The notes: generated by a model from the sequence alone, not told the origin. DNA of 64,000 nucleotides from Thermoplasmata archaeon (GCA_023269235.1 JAHFTW010000001.1:312729-376728), one strand, 5' to 3'; positions 32,454-41,716 are shown, numbered from the stretch's first letter. Numbers and translations: made by a program.

Positions 32454-32494
32454 CTTATCTTCGCCGCCGGATGGACGGAGCCAGCCCGGGAGGG
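32454..32494 (+). promoter_or_regulatory. TATA box and ribosome binding site of glutamine synthetase
   Basis: CTTATCT (32454-32460) would place transcription start near 32484. GGGAGGG at 32488-32494 lies 8 nt before the ATG at 32503. Unlike most genes here, this one has a classic Shine-Dalgarno sequence, which decides the start over the upstream in-frame ATG at 32428 region. Confidence 0.5.
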
Positions 32495-32502
32495 CATCAC
32501 CC

Positions 32503-33606
32503 ATGGTCGTGTTCGCTGAGTACATCTGGATGGACGGGACGCAGCCGACGCAGAAGCTGCGCAGCAAGACGAAGGTCCTCGAAGTGGACGACGTCAAGAA
32601 GGTCGAGGACCTGCCGAAGTGGGGCTTCGACGGCTCCAGCACGAACCAGGCCACCGGCGACAAGTCGGACTGCGCCCTGCACCCGGTCTCGTACTACACG
32701 GACCCCATCCGCGGCTGGCCCCACGTTCTCGTCATGTGCGAGGTCTTCCTCGCCGACGGCAAGACGCCCCACCCGACCAACACACGCGCCGCCTTGCGCG
32801 CCGCCGCCAAGAAGTCCGAGGCCCAGGACCCCTGGTTCGGCATCGAGCAGGAGTACACCCTCTTCAAGGGCAGCCGCCCGCTCGGCTTCCCCGACAACGG
32901 CGGCTTCCCCGCCCCGCAGGGCCCATACTACTGCGGCGTCGGCGCCGACGAAGTGCACGGCCGCGAGCTCGTGGAGGCCCACATGGAGGCCTGCGCCGCC
33001 GCCGGCATGCGCATCTCGGGCATCAACGCCGAGGTCATGCCTGGCCAGTGGGAGTTCCAGATCGGCCCCCTGGGGCCCCTCCAGGCCGCCGACCAGATCT
33101 GGCTCGCGCGCTGGCTCCTCTACCGCCTCGGCGAGGAGTTCGGCATCAACGCCACGCTCTACCCCAAGCCGATGCGCGGCGACTGGAACGGCGCCGGCGC
33201 GCACACCAACTTCAGCACGAAGGCGATGCGCAACAAGGGCGGCATGAAGGTCATCGAGGCGGCCTGCAAGGCGCTCGGGACCCGCCACTACGACCACATC
33301 CAGGAGTACGGCGCGAACAACACGGAGCGCCTCACCGGCCGCCACGAGACCTGCAGCATTGACCAGTTCCGCTACGGCGTCTCCGACCGCGGCGCGAGCA
33401 TCCGCATCCCGCTCCAGACCGCGCAGGATGACAAGGGCTACCTCGAGGACCGCCGCCCGGCCGCCAACATGGACCCCTACCGCGTCTGCCGCGTCATCCT
33501 GGAGACCGTCTGCCTCAACGCCAAGCCGGTCCTCGGCGGCGTCGCCAACGGCACGACCGGCAAGGCCGCGCAGGTCCTGGCCGCTGTGACGCACGGCTCG
33601 CACTGA
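32503..33606 (+). CDS. glnII: Glutamine synthetase, type II (eukaryote-like GSII)
   Basis: 367 residues, the size of GSII and about 80-100 shorter than GSI. Family features are clear: EYIWMDG, LPKWGFDGSSTNQATG, WFGIEQEYTLF (catalytic Glu pair), NAEVMPGQWEFQIGP, WNGAGAHTNFST (ATP/NH4 site), and ETCSIDQFRYGVSDRGASIRIP. It condenses ammonia and glutamate with ATP. Most archaea use GSI-type GlnA; GSII is mainly eukaryotic and bacterial (rhizobia, actinobacteria), so lateral transfer is likely. Regulation by the divergent Lrp protein is inferred. Confidence 0.95.
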   Translation: MVVFAEYIWMDGTQPTQKLRSKTKVLEVDDVKKVEDLPKWGFDGSSTNQATGDKSDCALHPVSYYTDPIRGWPHVLVMCEVFLADGKTPHPTNTRAALRAAAKKSEAQDPWFGIEQEYTLFKGSRPLGFPDNGGFPAPQGPYYCGVGADEVHGRELVEAHMEACAAAGMRISGINAEVMPGQWEFQIGPLGPLQAADQIWLARWLLYRLGEEFGINATLYPKPMRGDWNGAGAHTNFSTKAMRNKGGMKVIEAACKALGTRHYDHIQEYGANNTERLTGRHETCSIDQFRYGVSDRGASIRIPLQTAQDDKGYLEDRRPAANMDPYRVCRVILETVCLNAKPVLGGVANGTTGKAAQVLAAVTHGSH

Positions 33607-33644
33607 GTCGGCGCCTCGCGCTCCGCCGCCCTTCTTCCCTCTGT

Positions 33645-33675
33645 CCTTTTTTCCTTGTTTCCGTTTTCCATCGCT
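33645..33675 (+). terminator. Pyrimidine/T-rich terminator after glnII
   Basis: CTTTTTTCCTTGTTTCCGTTTTCC starting ~40 bp after the glnII stop has several T-runs in an otherwise GC-rich background. Such T-tracts are the usual archaeal intrinsic termination signal. Confidence 0.6.
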
Positions 33676-33796
33676 TGACAGCATCCCGCCCTGGCTCGCG
33701 CCGGCCCTAAGCGACCCTGCCGACGCCCTCCTGCTGTCCCCCTGTCGGGACGCGAACTCTTATGTGGTGAACCGTGGGTCGGCTCCTGTGGTTGGC

Positions 33797-34744
33797 ATGC
33801 GCCTGATCCTCATCTCCCTGACCCTTGTCGCGTCCTTGGCCTTCGCGGGCTGCGCGACGAGCTCCAGCAGCTCCTCGAACGACGGCGCCCAGCTGGCGCA
33901 GCCCGACGAGGTCCAGGCCACGGAAACAACTGGCGGCATCCACGGCATCGTCGTGGACCAGGCCATCCGCCCCATCGCCAAGGCCGTCATCTCGGTCGGC
34001 GGGCCGACGAAGAAGAACACGACGACCGACGACCAAGGCACCTTCGTCATCAACGGCCTCCTCCCCGGCACGTACCTTCTCAAGGCGAGCAAGCCGCTGT
34101 ATGACAACACACAGCAGACCGTCGAGGTCGTCGCCGGCGTCAGGGACCCGAAGGATGTCAAGGTCCAGCTCAACCAGGTCGTCTTCTCCAAACCGTACCT
34201 GGAGACGGTCAAGTTCATCGGATTCATCGCCTGCAGCCAGGACTTCAACGGACAGCTTTTCTCCGAGGAGTGCGGCGAGGGCGTCGGCGTCCCCGGCGTC
34301 GGCCGCGTGGGGGGCCAGGCCGACAACAAGGTCCTGTACAACTTCTTCCCGTCGGTCAACGCCCCGCAATCCATGATTGTGGAGGACGTCTGGACCCCCA
34401 CCATCGGCGCCGCGACCACGGGCGCCCTGTGGACCATCGTGGCGAAGGATTTCGTCTGCGACCCCTTCTGCGGGGGCACCGAGGTCATGAACTACCAAGG
34501 CGCCAGCTTCGGCAACTGCGCCACCTCGCCGTCCTACATCCGCAACGACGCGAACGTCCAGAAGCTCAACCTCACCTCTGCCACCCAGATCTCCACGTTC
34601 ACGTGGGCCTGCGGGAAGGGCGGCGTCCTCCCGTACGACCTGGAGTTCCAGCAGAAGTTCGAGGAGTTCGTCACGATGTCGTACGTCCTGCCCCTGCCGG
34701 CCGACTGGAGCTTCGTGCGCGCCAGCCCCAACCCCTTCAAGTGA
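33797..34744 (+). CDS. Lipoprotein with carboxypeptidase regulatory-like domain
   Basis: 315 residues from ATG 33797; a GTG at 33764 is in frame, but the signal peptide begins MRLILISLTL. The lipobox SLAFAGC gives lipid anchoring. Residues ~45-115 (GGIHGIVVDQAIRPIAKAVISVGGPTKKNTTTDDQGTFVINGLLPGTYLLKASKPLYD) are a CarboxypepD_reg-like transthyretin fold. The C-terminal part, with four to six cysteines, is unassigned. CTTATGT at 33759-33765 may be the TATA box. It is probably an external binding or structural protein. Confidence 0.75.
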   Translation: MRLILISLTLVASLAFAGCATSSSSSSNDGAQLAQPDEVQATETTGGIHGIVVDQAIRPIAKAVISVGGPTKKNTTTDDQGTFVINGLLPGTYLLKASKPLYDNTQQTVEVVAGVRDPKDVKVQLNQVVFSKPYLETVKFIGFIACSQDFNGQLFSEECGEGVGVPGVGRVGGQADNKVLYNFFPSVNAPQSMIVEDVWTPTIGAATTGALWTIVAKDFVCDPFCGGTEVMNYQGASFGNCATSPSYIRNDANVQKLNLTSATQISTFTWACGKGGVLPYDLEFQQKFEEFVTMSYVLPLPADWSFVRASPNPFK

Positions 34745-34797
34745 CGGGCGACGCAAGCCGTTGAAAAGAAACTGGACCTCAAGCACGAGCGACGACG

Positions 34798-36240
34798 CTA
34801 GGCGTCGTCCTCATCCTCGTCTTCGTCGCCCGCGAGCGTCGCGGGGACGACACCTTTCATCGCGCGGCGTGCCGCGCGCTCCAGATGCTCCTCCTCGGTC
34901 TTGTGCGCGCCGAGGAAGTAGGCGGGGCCGAGCTTCCGGTACCACTTGTACGCCGCGCCTTCCTTGCGGGTGCGGCTGCCGAAGTAGAGGTGGCGGCGCG
35001 TGACCTCGCCCAGCCAGTCGTCGGGGACGACGAGATAACGGTTCGGGTCCTTGTTGAGGTCCACGATGACGCGCTTCACCGCCACCATCGCCTCGGGCTC
35101 CGTGAGCCCCACGGGAGCCGTGCCGGCCGCGCCCGCCTTCTCAGAGACCGCCTCCTCGATGACCTCGAGCAGGCTGTAGAAGAGCTGGCCGCGTTTCTGG
35201 GTCTTGACGGGGCGGAAGTGCCGCAGCAGCAGCTTGTCGTCGGCGACGAGGCGCTGCATGACGCCGGCGTGCGCGAAGAAGAGCGTCTTGGTGAGCTCGG
35301 GCGGGTCCGGGTTGCCGCCGCGGCGGTGGGCCGTGAGGAAACGCTCGGCCAGGACCATGGGGTCAGGGGAGTTCTGCAGCGCCTCAGCGACCTCGGGGGC
35401 GAGGCGGGCGCCCGAGAGGCCCGCACGTAGGGCGCGCTGGGCGGTCTCGAAGGGGAACCCTTCTTGGCGCTGGCCGGGCGCGGGCGGAGCGGCCTCCGCG
35501 GCCGAGCCCTCCACCGGGGCCATGCCGGCGACTTGCGGGGCGGCAAGGGCCTCCGCGGGGTCCAGCGCGGCGGCGCCGGCCTCCATGACCAGCTCGCCGG
35601 GAATCTCGACGGTGGCGAGGCGCTCGAGCCAGCCGTTGCGGGCGGCGGCCTCCATGGCCTCGCCGGGGCCGCGCCGCGCGAGCTGGACGGAGCCGGGCGG
35701 CAGGCGCAGGAGACGCTCGTCCAGGTCGTCCTTCCGGCGGCTGCGAATCAACTGAGCCACCTCCAGGTAGGCCTTCGGGGTGAGGTTGCGGTTCGCGACG
35801 GCGACGAGGCGGGTCTTGTCGAGCGAGCCTTCGCTCCACAGGTCGTGGTACACGGGCGGCAGGAAGACGAGGTTGCGCGCCGCCGCGGCTGCCGCGCCGC
35901 CCTCCCAGGACTTTTGCGCCTGGGTGTGGCTCATGCCGGTGCGCTGGCAGTAGAGGTTGAAGCTGATGGCCGCGACGAACGGGTCCTCGACGTAGGGGAC
36001 GAGGCGGATGGGAAGCTGCGCGATGGGGAAGCGCACCGCAGTGCTCGCCTCCTGGTCCACGCGCGCCGCCTCCGCCTGGAGCGCCTTCACCATGCGGTCC
36101 ACGGCGTCGGAGGCGGCCCCGCGCAGGAGGCGGTCGCCCTCCCGGAGCGTCTCGATGGCGCGCTCGACGTGGCGCATCCAGAGACGGTGTTGCGCGGGGT
36201 TGAGGCGGGGCAACGGCCACCCGTATGCCTTCGGATACAA
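34798..36240 (-). CDS. Large hypothetical protein with acidic tail
   Basis: 480 residues from TTG 36240 (the ATG at about 36180 is an alternative that shortens it by 21). The sequence is helical, with no membrane segment, no signal and no recognised motif. A Pro/Ala-rich linker (APVEGSAAEAAPPAPGQRQEG) near residue 245 divides an N-terminal ~240-residue part from a C-terminal ~210-residue part, and the protein ends in GDEDEDEDDA. The acidic tail suggests association with basic proteins or nucleic acid-binding partners. Codon use and GC are like its neighbours, so it is not evidently foreign. Function unknown. Confidence 0.65.
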   Translation of the reverse strand: MYPKAYGWPLPRLNPAQHRLWMRHVERAIETLREGDRLLRGAASDAVDRMVKALQAEAARVDQEASTAVRFPIAQLPIRLVPYVEDPFVAAISFNLYCQRTGMSHTQAQKSWEGGAAAAAARNLVFLPPVYHDLWSEGSLDKTRLVAVANRNLTPKAYLEVAQLIRSRRKDDLDERLLRLPPGSVQLARRGPGEAMEAAARNGWLERLATVEIPGELVMEAGAAALDPAEALAAPQVAGMAPVEGSAAEAAPPAPGQRQEGFPFETAQRALRAGLSGARLAPEVAEALQNSPDPMVLAERFLTAHRRGGNPDPPELTKTLFFAHAGVMQRLVADDKLLLRHFRPVKTQKRGQLFYSLLEVIEEAVSEKAGAAGTAPVGLTEPEAMVAVKRVIVDLNKDPNRYLVVPDDWLGEVTRRHLYFGSRTRKEGAAYKWYRKLGPAYFLGAHKTEEEHLERAARRAMKGVVPATLAGDEDEDEDDA

Positions 36241-36305
36241 AAACGGGTGGGTGGGACGGGACGCTAGGGGGCAGATTCATGACGCTGTCAAGGGTCGGCG
36301 GCCCC

Positions 36306-37775
36306 ATGCGTGCCCTTCCCTTCGCCGTCCTGGCCAGCCTCCTGGTCGCCGGCTGCTTCGGCTCCAGCCACTCCTCGTCCTCCTCCTCCACCGCGGCCCC
36401 GACCTCGTCCAGCCTGGACGAGGCGCTTGGCGGCTCCTCGGGTTCCCATCCGGCGCGCGAACTTCCGACCACCCTGGAAGCGCCCACCGTGCGCCCCGAG
36501 CTGAAGCTCGGTCCCGGTTCGGGCGAGCCGAGCATCGCAGTGGCCCCGGACGGCACCATCTACGTGAGCGCCATCGAGCAGCTCTACCGCAGCCGCGACG
36601 GCGGCGCCAGCTTCGTCAGCGTCGGCGCGCCCGGCTGCACGTTCCCCTTCGGCATCCAAGGCACGCCCTGCCCGCCCGGCCAGGAGACGGTCACGGCCAC
36701 GACGGACGGGCACGGCGACGGCGACGTCGTCGTGGACGGCGCGGGGCGCCTGCACTGGCTCGGCCTCGGCACCGGCATCCCCTACCAGGTCTCCGACGAC
36801 GGCGGCGCGACCTGGAGCAAGGCCGCCGACGTCTCGAACGGCACGGGCTCCGACCGCGAATGGATGGACCTGACGCCGGCCGGTCACCTTGCCACCGCGT
36901 GGCGCGACGCCAACGGCTACGCTTTCAACGGAAGCTTCGACGCGGGCGCGACCTGGAACGGGAAGGTCAAGGTCTCCGACGACTTCCTCGGCGGCCCGAT
37001 CATCCACGACCCGGTCCACCCGGCGACGCTCTACATCCCTGGCGTGACGTTCCCGCCCGGCCCCAGTGTCCCGCCCTCCAACGAGCCCGGCTCCGGCGCG
37101 GGCCTGTACCTCTTCAAGTCCGAGAACGATGGGCGCAACTGGACCTCCATCCGCATCCTCGACTTGCGCGTGAGCGCGGCGGACCTCTTCTTCGTCACGC
37201 AGATCTTCCCCGTCGTGGCCGCCGACCAGGCTGGCAACCTCTACATGGTCCTCAGCACCAAGCTTGACCTGGTCCCCAACCAGGCGCCCAAGCCGGCGAG
37301 CATCTTCGGCGTGTACCTCTTCACCTCCACCGACGGCGGCTCGACCTGGGGAACCCCCCGGCTGCTCTCCACGCCGCTCAAGGCCGCCGTCCTGCCCTTC
37401 GTCGTCGCGGGCGCGCAGGGCCGCATCGCCGTGGTGTGGTACGAGGGCACGGTCGGCCTCCCCAACGACGTGCTCCCCGACCTGTGGAACGTCAAGCTGT
37501 ACGAGGGCCTCGGGCAAGACCAGGGCGCCGGCACCTCCGTGGTGGTGCAGCTGAACCGTCTCCCCAACCACATCGGCTCGCTCTGCACGAACGGAACGCT
37601 CTGCCTGGCGGGCGGCGACCGGTGCCTGCTCGACTTCTTCGAGGTCGCCCTCGATAACGGTGGCCTTCCGGTCGTGACGTGGGCCAACTGCTCCGGCGGC
37701 ACCGGCGTCGGCGTCGCCGCCGTCCCCACCACGATCTACTTCGGCGGCGTCGCCAAGGGCACCCCTCTTTGGTAG
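36306..37775 (+). CDS. Asp-box (BNR) beta-propeller lipoprotein, paralogue 1
   Basis: 489 residues from ATG 36306 (an ATG at 36279 is also in frame). The lipobox LLVAGC is followed by a Ser-rich linker. Four or more Asp-boxes (S-x-D-x-G-x-x-W/F: SRDGGASF, SDDGGATW, SENDGRNW, STDGGSTW) mark a sialidase-type six-bladed propeller. The catalytic Arg triad and Tyr/Glu of true sialidases cannot be identified, so I call it a binding or unknown-enzyme propeller. The next gene is a close paralogue 47 bp away, with the same C-terminal tail motif YFGG-x3-GTPL. Confidence 0.8.
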   Translation: MRALPFAVLASLLVAGCFGSSHSSSSSSTAAPTSSSLDEALGGSSGSHPARELPTTLEAPTVRPELKLGPGSGEPSIAVAPDGTIYVSAIEQLYRSRDGGASFVSVGAPGCTFPFGIQGTPCPPGQETVTATTDGHGDGDVVVDGAGRLHWLGLGTGIPYQVSDDGGATWSKAADVSNGTGSDREWMDLTPAGHLATAWRDANGYAFNGSFDAGATWNGKVKVSDDFLGGPIIHDPVHPATLYIPGVTFPPGPSVPPSNEPGSGAGLYLFKSENDGRNWTSIRILDLRVSAADLFFVTQIFPVVAADQAGNLYMVLSTKLDLVPNQAPKPASIFGVYLFTSTDGGSTWGTPRLLSTPLKAAVLPFVVAGAQGRIAVVWYEGTVGLPNDVLPDLWNVKLYEGLGQDQGAGTSVVVQLNRLPNHIGSLCTNGTLCLAGGDRCLLDFFEVALDNGGLPVVTWANCSGGTGVGVAAVPTTIYFGGVAKGTPLW

Positions 37776-37822
37776 GCGCGCCGCGGCAAGCCTGAAAAGC
37801 GGCGCCCCGCGTGGGCGGCGCC

Positions 37823-39226
37823 ATGCGTGTCCTCGGATGCCTTGCGATCCTGGCCTTCCTGCTCGTCGCCGGCTGCGCGAAGCCGTCCGCGACTTCCGGC
37901 GCCAGCTCGTCCACCGAGGCCGCGGCCTCCGGCGTGCCTGAACCCGGGACGCCGGCTGCGCAATCGCTGGCCCAGAACCAGGCGAACGAACCTCGCCCCG
38001 CTCTCGTCGCCCCCAAGATTCTGACGCCGGTCCTGGTCGGCTCGCCCGGCGCCGCCGAGCCCAACATCGCCATCGCCCCCGACGGCACCCTGTACGCCTC
38101 CAACCCGTGCGCCATCTGGCGCAGCGAGGACCATGGCGTCTCCTGGAGGGAGACCAAGCACACAGGCCAGACCGGCTGCGGAGACGGCGACATCGCCGTG
38201 GACGGGGCAGGGAACCTCTACTGGCTTGGCCTCGGCACAGGCATCCCGTTCCAGGTCTCCACCGACCGCGGCGAGAGCTTCAGCAAGGCCGTGGACCTCT
38301 CGGACGGCACCGGCAACGACCGTGAATGGATTGACAGCACGCCCGCAGGCAAGATCTACACGGCGTGGCGCGGCGCCGGCGGCATCGAGTTCAACGCCAG
38401 CCCCGACGGCGGCGCCACCTGGAGCGGCAAGGTCGTGGCGGGCCCCGACGGCGACGGCGGCCCCGTCGTCCACGACCCCGTGTCCGGCATGCTGTACCTC
38501 CCCGTCGTGGACCTCGGCCCCGCCCTCGGAACCACGACGGCGACCGTGCACGTCCACACCTCGACGGACCAGGGCGCGACCTGGAGTCACCACGACACGG
38601 CCACGCTGCCCACCTTCCCCGTCGAGCCGAACGCGTACAACTCCGACTTCCCTGTCATCGCGGTGGACTCCGCGGGCACCGCCTTCCTGGTCTATTCGGC
38701 CCCGCTCGCGTGGCCCAGGGTGCCCGTCGCCGCGACGCCCCCCGAGGAGGCGAACCTCTTCGGCATCTACCTGCAGACCTCGACGGACCACGGCGCCACC
38801 TGGAGCGCGCCTCGCCTGGTCTCGGCACCCGACAAGGACGCCCGCATGCCGTGGATCGCGGCGGGCAAGGCCGGCCGCGTCGCCGTCGTCTGGTACGAGA
38901 ACGTCAACGGCGTCCCCGGCGAGGTCCTCCCCGACCAGTGGAACGTCATGCTGTGGGAGTCCGTCACCGCCGACCAGGAAACCCCCGTGGGCCAGACCGT
39001 GAAGCTCACGCCGACGCCCAACCACGTCGGCTCGCTTTGCACGTCCGGCACCGGCTGCGCGGCGGCCGACCGTAGCCTCCTCGACTACTTTGAGGTCGCC
39101 ATCACGGCCGAAGGGCAACCGGTCGCGGTCTGGTCCTCCAGCATCCTCGGCACGGGCGTCGGCGTCGCAGTGCAGGGCACGGACGTCTACTTCGGCGGCC
39201 TCGCCGATGGAACCCCCCTGCGCTGA
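37823..39226 (+). CDS. Asp-box (BNR) beta-propeller lipoprotein, paralogue 2
   Basis: 467 residues from ATG 37823 (GTG 37811 also possible). The lipobox is LLVAGC. The Asp-boxes SEDHGVSW, STDRGESF, SPDGGATW, STDQGATW and STDHGATW are spread along the chain. It shares with paralogue 1 the order GDxxVDGAG, LYWLGLGTGIPFQVS, NDREWIDSTPAGKIYTAWR and WYE..VLPDQWNVMLWE, and the C-terminal motif VYFGGLADGTPLR. A tandem duplication is clear. The short spacing suggests an operon. Confidence 0.8.
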   Translation: MRVLGCLAILAFLLVAGCAKPSATSGASSSTEAAASGVPEPGTPAAQSLAQNQANEPRPALVAPKILTPVLVGSPGAAEPNIAIAPDGTLYASNPCAIWRSEDHGVSWRETKHTGQTGCGDGDIAVDGAGNLYWLGLGTGIPFQVSTDRGESFSKAVDLSDGTGNDREWIDSTPAGKIYTAWRGAGGIEFNASPDGGATWSGKVVAGPDGDGGPVVHDPVSGMLYLPVVDLGPALGTTTATVHVHTSTDQGATWSHHDTATLPTFPVEPNAYNSDFPVIAVDSAGTAFLVYSAPLAWPRVPVAATPPEEANLFGIYLQTSTDHGATWSAPRLVSAPDKDARMPWIAAGKAGRVAVVWYENVNGVPGEVLPDQWNVMLWESVTADQETPVGQTVKLTPTPNHVGSLCTSGTGCAAADRSLLDYFEVAITAEGQPVAVWSSSILGTGVGVAVQGTDVYFGGLADGTPLR

Positions 39227-39267
39227 CGCGACGGCAACCTGAAGCACCGCGTCGCCTCTGCCCCGGC

Positions 39268-40050
39268 ATGCAGGACGTCCTCCGCCCCGGTCTCTTCGCT
39301 GGCAAGTCCGTCGTGGTCACCGGCGGCTCCACGGGCATCGGCCTCGCCATCGCGCACGCCTTCAAGCGCTTCGAGGCCGACGTCCACATCCTGAGCCGCA
39401 AGCCAGAGCACCTCGCGGCCGCCGCCAAGCATCTCGCGGGCGCCGGCCTCGGCCGCGTGACGACGCACTCCGTGGACGTGCGCCAGGCCGACGCCGTCGC
39501 CGCGGCCACGAAAGCCATCGGCCCCGTGGACGTGCTGGTGAACGCCGCGGCCGGCAACTTCCCCGGCCCCTTCGACGCGCTCAGCGCCAATGCGTGGGGT
39601 ACCGTCGTGGACATCGTGCTCAACGGCACTGCCAACGTCTGCCGCGCCGTCCGACCTAACCTGCGGTCTGGCGCTTCCATCCTCAACATCGTCGCGGGCT
39701 ACGCCTGGACGGGGGCGCCGGGCGTCGCGCACTCGGGCGCCGCGAAGGCGGGTGTGCTGAACCTCACGAAGTCGCTCGCCGTGGAGTGGGCGCCCATCCG
39801 CGTCAATGCGGTCAGCCCGGGCCCAATTGAGGGCACCGAGGGGATGAAGCGGCTCGCCGACGATTTGGGCCTGCGCCCCGCCATCGAGAAGGCGGTGCCG
39901 CAACGCCGGCTCGGCGACCCCGACGAAATCGCTCAGGCCTGTCTCTGGCTCGCGTCCCCGGGGGCCTCCTACGTGACGGGGACCTGCCTCGTCGTGGACG
40001 GCGGCATGGATGCGAAGGGCCCGTTCGGCGACTTGCTGACGGGCGGCTGA
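39268..40050 (+). CDS. SDR family oxidoreductase, 2,4-dienoyl-CoA reductase-like
   Basis: 260 residues. NAD(P)-binding TGGSTGIG (residues 18-25), the NAAAGNF segment and the PGPIEGTEG motif are like dienoyl-CoA reductases (DECR). The usual SDR Y-x3-K is replaced by H-S-G-A-A-K, as in the DECR subgroup, where the catalytic Tyr lies elsewhere. It would reduce 2,4-dienoyl-CoA during unsaturated fatty acid breakdown. It works logically with the thiolase at 20969. It lies 41 bp after the propeller gene on the same strand, though co-transcription is uncertain. Confidence 0.8.
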   Translation: MQDVLRPGLFAGKSVVVTGGSTGIGLAIAHAFKRFEADVHILSRKPEHLAAAAKHLAGAGLGRVTTHSVDVRQADAVAAATKAIGPVDVLVNAAAGNFPGPFDALSANAWGTVVDIVLNGTANVCRAVRPNLRSGASILNIVAGYAWTGAPGVAHSGAAKAGVLNLTKSLAVEWAPIRVNAVSPGPIEGTEGMKRLADDLGLRPAIEKAVPQRRLGDPDEIAQACLWLASPGASYVTGTCLVVDGGMDAKGPFGDLLTGG

Positions 40051-40158
40051 CGGATTCAGGCACACCCGCACAGCGCCAGCAAACCACGGAGCTCGCGGAA
40101 CGCACGGGCAATCTTCTGGGGCCTCCTCGCAATCGCGGTTCGGACGGGGAGGATTCGC

Positions 40159-41670
40159 TCAGCCCTGCGTCGGCGTGAACTTGCCCAGCATGTCATCCGC
40201 GATGAGGCGGACGCCGCCGGTCTGGCGCACGAACTGGGGGTGGCTGATGACGTCGGCGGGGCGCTCGTCGGTGTTCGCCCAGGTGCCGCGCAGGTAGCCG
40301 TCGGTGCCGATGGTCGTCTCGAAGAAGTCGCCCAGGCGGCGGTCGCCGGACGGGTCGGACTGGACGCTCGAGACCTGGCAGGTGGTGCCGGACTGGCAGA
40401 TGGGGCCGACGTGCATGGGCTTGGGGGTGAGCTGGCTCAGCACCACCGTCGGGGTGCCGGTGTTGGCGCCGAGGACGAAGGCCGTGAAGACGTACCAGGG
40501 GCCGGAGTACTGGGTGCTCGGCTTGTCGCCGAAGCTGCCGATCCAGCTCACGGCGACGCGGCCGTCGGAGCCGGCGGAGACCCAAGGCCAGACGTAGGTG
40601 CCGTTCGTGGCAACGGCGTTGGAGACCGTCGTGGAGTTGGTGAGCGCCACGAGGTTGCCGGAGAAGAAGCGGAAGTGCGGCGTGAGGTCGAGCATCCAGG
40701 GCCAGGTCTTGCCCTCGTCGGGGCTGCCGGCCAGGTGGAGGGTCCGCTCGCCGTCGGCATACGAGATCCAGACGTTGCCGGCGGAGTCGAGGGCGGGCTC
40801 GTTGAGGCTCAGGCCCGAGTCGGCTGCGGAGTCGGCGGCGCGGACATCGCTCCAGGTGCGGCCGCCATCGTCGCTGACCGTGATGCCGGTGCCGCAGGAC
40901 TGGAAGAGGTGGCCGTCGCTGGGGCGGGCCACGACGTCGCCGTTGCACGGCGTGGAGCCGCGCGAGGTCCAGGTGAGGCCGAAGTCGGTGCTGGCGCGGA
41001 AGTCGGCCCCGGTGCCCGAGCCGTCGTCGCCGGCGAGGTAGTTGCCGGTGAAGTAGAACTCGTTCTTGTAGGACGCGAGCCACTGGCGGTCGATGGGCGC
41101 GCCGGAGGCGATGGGGTTGCCGGGGAGCCAGGTGACGCCGTCGTCGCGGGAGCACTCGGTGCTGGCGAGGACGAGGGATTCGAGGTCGGTGTGGCAGATG
41201 GAGCCGTCCGCCATGACGGTGAAGTCAGGGTCGGAGACGCCGAGGCCGGTGCTGCGAGGGCCAAGGCCCATCGGGGCGTTGGGGGCGCCGATGTGCGTCC
41301 AGGTGGCGCCGTCGTCGGTGCTGCGCCACATGTAGGTCTGCCCGGCGAAGTCCTGCGCGATCTCGGTGGGGAGATGCGTCGGGTCGGCGCTCGGGTGGTA
41401 GTGGGTGAAACCGGGGTGCGAGGAGACGAGCAGGGTGCCTTTGGGGGTGATGGCCATCACGGGCTCGCCGCCGGCGCGGACGTTGTCGAGCAGGATGGGG
41501 GCCGTGAAGGTGGGACGGTCGGCGCGCGCCAGGCCGCCGAAGCCCTCGAGGGTGGGAAGGACGGCGACCGCGGCGCCCGAGCCGGTGTGGGTCGTGGTGG
41601 AGGGGGACTGCGAGCAGCCGGCGAGGGCGAGGGCGCAGAGGGCGAAGGCCGCGAGGAGGGGGCGGAGCAT
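40159..41670 (-). CDS. Asp-box (BNR) beta-propeller lipoprotein, paralogue 3
   Basis: 503 residues from ATG 41670. The signal peptide and lipobox (LALAGC) are followed by Asp-boxes STDDGATW, SRDDGVTW, STDFGLTW, SDDGGRTW and SPDEGKTW. It shares with the 36306/37823 pair the lipoprotein start, five-to-six-blade layout and the late MHVGPICQSGTTC segment (HVGSLCTSGTGC in paralogue 2), but has a different C-terminus. It is in opposite orientation, divergent from the PAP2 gene. As with the others, no sialidase catalytic residues are assigned. Confidence 0.8.
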   Translation of the reverse strand: MLRPLLAAFALCALALAGCSQSPSTTTHTGSGAAVAVLPTLEGFGGLARADRPTFTAPILLDNVRAGGEPVMAITPKGTLLVSSHPGFTHYHPSADPTHLPTEIAQDFAGQTYMWRSTDDGATWTHIGAPNAPMGLGPRSTGLGVSDPDFTVMADGSICHTDLESLVLASTECSRDDGVTWLPGNPIASGAPIDRQWLASYKNEFYFTGNYLAGDDGSGTGADFRASTDFGLTWTSRGSTPCNGDVVARPSDGHLFQSCGTGITVSDDGGRTWSDVRAADSAADSGLSLNEPALDSAGNVWISYADGERTLHLAGSPDEGKTWPWMLDLTPHFRFFSGNLVALTNSTTVSNAVATNGTYVWPWVSAGSDGRVAVSWIGSFGDKPSTQYSGPWYVFTAFVLGANTGTPTVVLSQLTPKPMHVGPICQSGTTCQVSSVQSDPSGDRRLGDFFETTIGTDGYLRGTWANTDERPADVISHPQFVRQTGGVRLIADDMLGKFTPTQG

Positions 41671-41716
41671 GGTTCCCCCGGTGGCGGACGGGGCGATAAT
41701 GCTTCCGAGCGCCGGG

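Noticed and set aside
36306..41670. True exo-sialidases
   Set aside because: Asp-boxes define only the propeller. I could not find the Arg triad, Tyr and Glu expected for sialidase activity.
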